Below, in pieces: positions 60,964-64,000 of a DNA stretch of 64,000 nt. The notes below the pieces were generated by a model. The model was not told the DNA's origin, did not search any database, and saw nothing but the letters and a program-made list of their open reading frames with translations. The DNA comes from Mycobacterium sp. 852002-51961_SCH5331710. Its GTDB lineage: Bacteria > Actinomycetota > Actinomycetes > Mycobacteriales > Mycobacteriaceae. The stretch lies in NCBI RefSeq assembly GCF_001665535.1, contig NZ_LZSQ01000128.1:1-64000 (forward strand). Direction: 5' to 3'. Position numbers and translations under genes: made by a program. Position 1 is the first letter of the stretch. The number at the start of each line of letters is the position of its first letter.

Positions 60964-62060
60964 GCCCCGGCCACCGCGTGCGCGGCTTCCATCAGCATCC
61001 ACCCCGACAACTGCACCGACAGGTCGCGCTCGGGCACCTCCGAGGCGTTGACCGCTCCCTCCACGAACTGCGCCTGCCCACCGGCGGCGGTGGGGATCTC
61101 GGCGGTGCGGTCCCAGAACGCGCCGAACAGCGGCATCCCGTCGACCACCTGACGGTTCTGCCATGCTGCCTCCGCCGAGGCCAGCACCAGCGAGCGGGCG
61201 GTGTCACGCGCCGCGGAGTCCTCGTCGCCGTTCTGCGGCAGCGTGGTGGCCGTCAGCGCGAGGTAGCGGGCCAGGATGCCGTTGAACAGGCCCCCGTCTC
61301 CGCCGCCCGCGCCCTTGATGACGCCGTCGGTCGCCATGTTCTCGGCGATCGCGGCCACCAGGCGGTGCACCCGGGTGGCGTGCTCGGCGTCGTCGGTGCG
61401 CGCCGCGAGTTCGGTTTCCAGGCCGAGCACCACGCCCTGGCAGTAGGTGTACTGCGCGCGCACGAGCGAGCCGCCCTTGATGCCGTCGAACACCAGATGG
61501 GTCTCGGGGTCGATCAGGGTCTCGTCGATCCAGTCCGACATCTGCTGCGCGCGGCGCAACCGGTCGTAACGCGCCAAAAAGATCGCGGCCGGTCCGTTGG
61601 CGGGCGCGTTGAAGAACTGGTCCTGCTTGCGCCAGGGGATGCCGCCGCCGTCCTCGGGCACCCACGCGTTGACGAACTGGTCGCAGAGTTTCTTCAGCGC
61701 CTTGGGCCGCTCGACCGACGCGAGCGTGGCCGCCCGTTCCAAGGCCAGCGCCAACCAGGCCATGTCGTCGTAGTAGCTGTTGACCCAGGACAGGCTGTTG
61801 CGCAACCGGTGTGCGCGGATCTGGCGCGCTATCGCCTTCTGGCGTTCGGGCCGCGGATCGCGCACTTGGGCGTCGACGAGATTGTCCAGCAGATGCGCCT
61901 GCCACCAGTAGTGCCATGTACCGAACAGCCGGTGCTGCCGCGTCGCCGGCCAGGCGACGACGCCCAGCTGGGTGCCCGGCAGGCCCCACAGGCGTCTGAC
62001 GTGTCGCTTGGCGACCGCGGCCTCAGCGCTGGCTGCGCGATTGGCCCAGAGCTGATCCAT
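60960..62060 (-). CDS. Glycoside hydrolase family 76 (alpha-1,6-mannanase-like)
   Basis: 366 aa; the paired catalytic aspartates are D98-D99 in SYYDDMAW, with FGTWHYWWQAHLLDNLVDA near the N-terminus and YTYCQGVVLG later, all typical of GH76. No signal peptide is seen, so it is probably cytoplasmic, as for the mycobacterial homologue Rv0365c. Might trim mannose-containing glycans such as those from PIM/lipomannan turnover. Coupled to the nhaA fusion gene. Confidence 0.9.
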   Translation of the reverse strand: MDQLWANRAASAEAAVAKRHVRRLWGLPGTQLGVVAWPATRQHRLFGTWHYWWQAHLLDNLVDAQVRDPRPERQKAIARQIRAHRLRNSLSWVNSYYDDMAWLALALERAATLASVERPKALKKLCDQFVNAWVPEDGGGIPWRKQDQFFNAPANGPAAIFLARYDRLRRAQQMSDWIDETLIDPETHLVFDGIKGGSLVRAQYTYCQGVVLGLETELAARTDDAEHATRVHRLVAAIAENMATDGVIKGAGGGDGGLFNGILARYLALTATTLPQNGDEDSAARDTARSLVLASAEAAWQNRQVVDGMPLFGAFWDRTAEIPTAAGGQAQFVEGAVNASEVPERDLSVQLSGWMLMEAAHAVAGA

Positions 62061-62075
62061 GGTGTCGATCCTGCC

Positions 62076-62726
62076 CTACCAGGCCGCGGAAAGGTCCCCG
62101 TGTTGTGTGATCCAGGTGTGCATGGCGATGCCCGCGGCGACGCCGGCGTTGATGCTGCGCGTGGAGCCGAACTGGGCGATGGACACGGTCATGGCCGCAC
62201 CCGCCGTCGCCTCGGGTGTGATCCCCGGCCCCTCCTGGCCGAAGATCAGCAGGCAGTTCCGCGGCAGCGGAGTGGTCTCGAGGCGCACGGCCCCCGGCAC
62301 GTTGTCGACGGCGACGACCGTCAGCCCCGCGTCGGCGGCGTACGCGAGCAGCGCGGCGGTGGTGTCGTGGTGGCGCAGCCGTTGGTAGCGGTCGGTGACC
62401 ATCGCGCCGCGGCGGTTCCACCGGCGCCTGCCGACGATGTGCACGGTGTCGACCGCGAACGCGTTCGCGGTGCGCACCACCGCGCCGATGTTCGCGTCGT
62501 TGCCGAAGTTCTCGATCGCGATGTGCAGCGCGTGCCTGCGAGTGTCGATGTCGGCGACGATCGCGTCACGCCGCCAATAACGGTATGCGTCAACGACATT
62601 GCGGGTGTCGCCGTCGCGGAGCAGCTCGGGGTCGTAGCGCGGGTCGTCGGGCGGCGGTCCCTGCCACGGGCCGACGCCGGGCCCCTCGCCCCATTCGGTG
62701 GGCCCCGGTTCCAGCGGTTCAGTCAT
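62076..62726 (-). CDS. TrmH/SpoU-family RNA 2'-O-methyltransferase
   Basis: 216 aa SPOUT enzyme. Motif 1 ENFGNDANIGAVVRTANAF, motif 2 LLIFGQEGPGI and motif 3 SINAGVAAGIAMH are complete. It carries an N-terminal extension of about 65 residues, with a Gly/Pro-rich start. Methylates a ribose in rRNA or tRNA; target cannot be told. Its start overlaps the end of the lipoprotein gene by 8 bases. Confidence 0.92.
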   Translation of the reverse strand: MTEPLEPGPTEWGEGPGVGPWQGPPPDDPRYDPELLRDGDTRNVVDAYRYWRRDAIVADIDTRRHALHIAIENFGNDANIGAVVRTANAFAVDTVHIVGRRRWNRRGAMVTDRYQRLRHHDTTAALLAYAADAGLTVVAVDNVPGAVRLETTPLPRNCLLIFGQEGPGITPEATAGAAMTVSIAQFGSTRSINAGVAAGIAMHTWITQHGDLSAAW

Positions 62727-63618
62727 CCTTCGTCCACAGCGCGGCGTGGGTGCCGATGAGCGAAACCGTCGCGTACAGCAGCGCGTTGTTGATCTCGCCT
62801 TGGGTGCACAGCGATGCCTTCACCTGCACGGAGTCACGGGAGGCGTCGGGAAGCACCAGAATCGAGGCGCCGTAGACGTCGCACGCGTGGCTGAGCCCCG
62901 GCGGGGGCAGCGTCGGAGCGACCAGCACCATCGCGGGGCCCCCGCGCTGCTGCGAGACCTCACGGTATTGCTCTGCCAGCCCGCTGATTTCGAGCCCGAG
63001 CAGCATGTAGCCGTTGCCGGTGAACGCGCCCGGGTCGCCCAGGACCGTGGGGTCGAGCATGGCGCCGTCGCCGCGGAAGGCGTCGAGGCTCGTGGTGCGC
63101 AGCGACAGTCCGGTGTCGTTGTCCCTGACTGCGGGCAGCCCGACGGGGAACGCGGCGGGATGGGCGACGGTGGTGCCCGGTGTCCGGTCGCGTGGCGAGT
63201 ACGCGTACACGCCGCGTACCTGCACCTGGTCGCGCGCCGGTCCGATGCACACGGTGCCGGTGAGGCGATCGGGGGCGGGGGCCGAGAGAGGTTGCAAGTC
63301 AAGGTTTGTCACGTCGCGACAGCTACCGAGCGCGTTGGCCTCGATCGGGTGCGCCAGGGCCCCGTACAGGCCGAAGCGGATGTCCTCGGGTTTGGCGTGC
63401 GGCCCGCCGGCCTCCGAGGGCGAGGCGTCGACGTCGAAGAGCGCGTAGTCGCCCTCGAAGCGAAGGTTCGACACCGACATGTTCCAGCCCAGCGTCGCCA
63501 GCGATTCGCCGATGGTCGCGGTTTGCGCGGCGTAGGGATGGGCCGACGCGTCGTCCTTGGAGCATGCGGATGCCGCGATGACGAGGACCGCGGTCAGCAC
63601 CGCGATCAGCGTGCGCAC
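62719..63618 (-). CDS. Predicted lipoprotein of unknown function
   Basis: 299 aa. Signal peptide with lipobox ASAC (Cys19). The mature part is soluble, with further cysteines in GSCRDV, TVCIGP, HACDVYG and SLCTQG that could form disulfides, and repeated TG..C..P segments suggestive of beta sandwich domains (NLRFEGDYALFDVDAS). No family recognised. Confidence 0.8.
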   Translation of the reverse strand: MRTLIAVLTAVLVIAASACSKDDASAHPYAAQTATIGESLATLGWNMSVSNLRFEGDYALFDVDASPSEAGGPHAKPEDIRFGLYGALAHPIEANALGSCRDVTNLDLQPLSAPAPDRLTGTVCIGPARDQVQVRGVYAYSPRDRTPGTTVAHPAAFPVGLPAVRDNDTGLSLRTTSLDAFRGDGAMLDPTVLGDPGAFTGNGYMLLGLEISGLAEQYREVSQQRGGPAMVLVAPTLPPPGLSHACDVYGASILVLPDASRDSVQVKASLCTQGEINNALLYATVSLIGTHAALWTKDD

Positions 63619-63630
63619 GTATTCGGTGCC

Positions 63631-64000
63631 CTATGTCCGGCCACGGCCCCTACCCACGATTTTGGTCATGGCGCGCACCAGGTTTCGCGGCACCACGCGG
63701 CCGCCGGTGGTGAGCACCTTGTACTGGACCCCGGGCACGATCACGACCTTGCCTTTGGCGACGTCGGCCATCGTCTCTCGGACGACGTCGTCGACCTCGA
63801 GCCAGAACCACGACGGCGTGCCGTCCATGTCGATGCCCGCACGCTGGTGGAACTCGGTGCGGACGAAGCCCGGGCAGAGGGCGTGAACCCCGACCCCGGT
63901 GCCGCCCAGGCCGTTGGCGAGGCCCTCCGAGAACGCGATCACCCACGCCTTGGACGCCGAGTACGTCGAACCGCGCCCGGGCAGCAACCCGGCCACGCTG
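63631..64000 (-). CDS. Short-chain dehydrogenase/reductase, partial
   Basis: C-terminal part of an SDR whose 5' end lies beyond the window. The visible part, about 122 residues, has the catalytic YSASKAW, followed by VGVHALCPGFVRTEF. The tail VVPRNLVRAMTKIVGRGRGRT resembles mycobacterial SDRs of the Rv0484c type. The cofactor-binding N-terminus is not in view. Confidence 0.85.
   Translation of the reverse strand, partial: SVAGLLPGRGSTYSASKAWVIAFSEGLANGLGGTGVGVHALCPGFVRTEFHQRAGIDMDGTPSWFWLEVDDVVRETMADVAKGKVVIVPGVQYKVLTTGGRVVPRNLVRAMTKIVGRGRGRT

Overview
The window is a stretch of an actinobacterial chromosome, almost certainly a mycobacterium of the Mycolicibacterium (fast-growing) type. The base composition is very GC-rich, many starts are GTG or TTG, and genes are packed with ATGA/GTGA/TGATG overlaps. 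Long runs of gene order match the Mycobacterium tuberculosis Rv0356c-Rv0419 neighbourhood from memory: thiE | thiO-thiS-thiG-lpqL, nudix | glnX-glnH-pknG, pta-ackA, fgd1, metZ with a rhodanese, purT, purA, an M50 protease, fba, DedA and GH76. No tRNA, rRNA, CRISPR array, transposase or integrase was recognised.

Layout. 1-5.7 kb (minus strand): a thiamine thiazole operon (thiO-thiS-thiG) headed by a clear TPP riboswitch and continuing into an SGNH hydrolase and two tandem M28 lipoprotein peptidases, the last apparently truncated; thiE is divergent. 6.4-11.6 kb: a Nudix hydrolase, then the amino-acid-sensing GlnX-GlnH-PknG operon. 11.6-16 kb: a truncated haemoglobin, a STAS protein and the pta-ackA acetate module.

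16.1-32.0 kb is the most unusual part. A Wzx/Wzy-type polysaccharide locus sits between pta and fgd1, which are neighbours in M. tuberculosis. It holds a phosphodiesterase-like protein, a BcsB-like exported protein with no BcsA nearby, GalE, an FkbM methyltransferase, a flippase, a Wzz-like protein without kinase, a Wzy polymerase/ligase with an extra C-terminal extracytoplasmic domain, an unrecognised secreted protein, and three GT4-type glycosyltransferase genes, one of them a double-domain fusion. It looks like a route for making and exporting a surface glycan. No initiating phosphoglycosyltransferase or cellulose synthase is in view.

32.2-40.7 kb: an EEP-family protein, F420-dependent glucose-6-phosphate dehydrogenase, a metallo-beta-lactamase-fold protein, an operon of three luciferase-like monooxygenases plus a GNAT enzyme, and an SDR with a palindromic operator. 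40.7-46 kb: MetZ, rhodanese, PurT and a CPA1 antiporter. 46-50 kb: a MarR/MmpL divergent pair and a P450-ferredoxin pair. 50-64 kb: purA, M50 protease, CDF transporter, fba, alcohol dehydrogenase, DedA, an NhaA-thioredoxin fusion, GH76, an RNA methyltransferase, a lipoprotein and a partial SDR.

Residue positions were counted by eye. Homology statements come from recognised motifs and remembered family sequences; no search was run.
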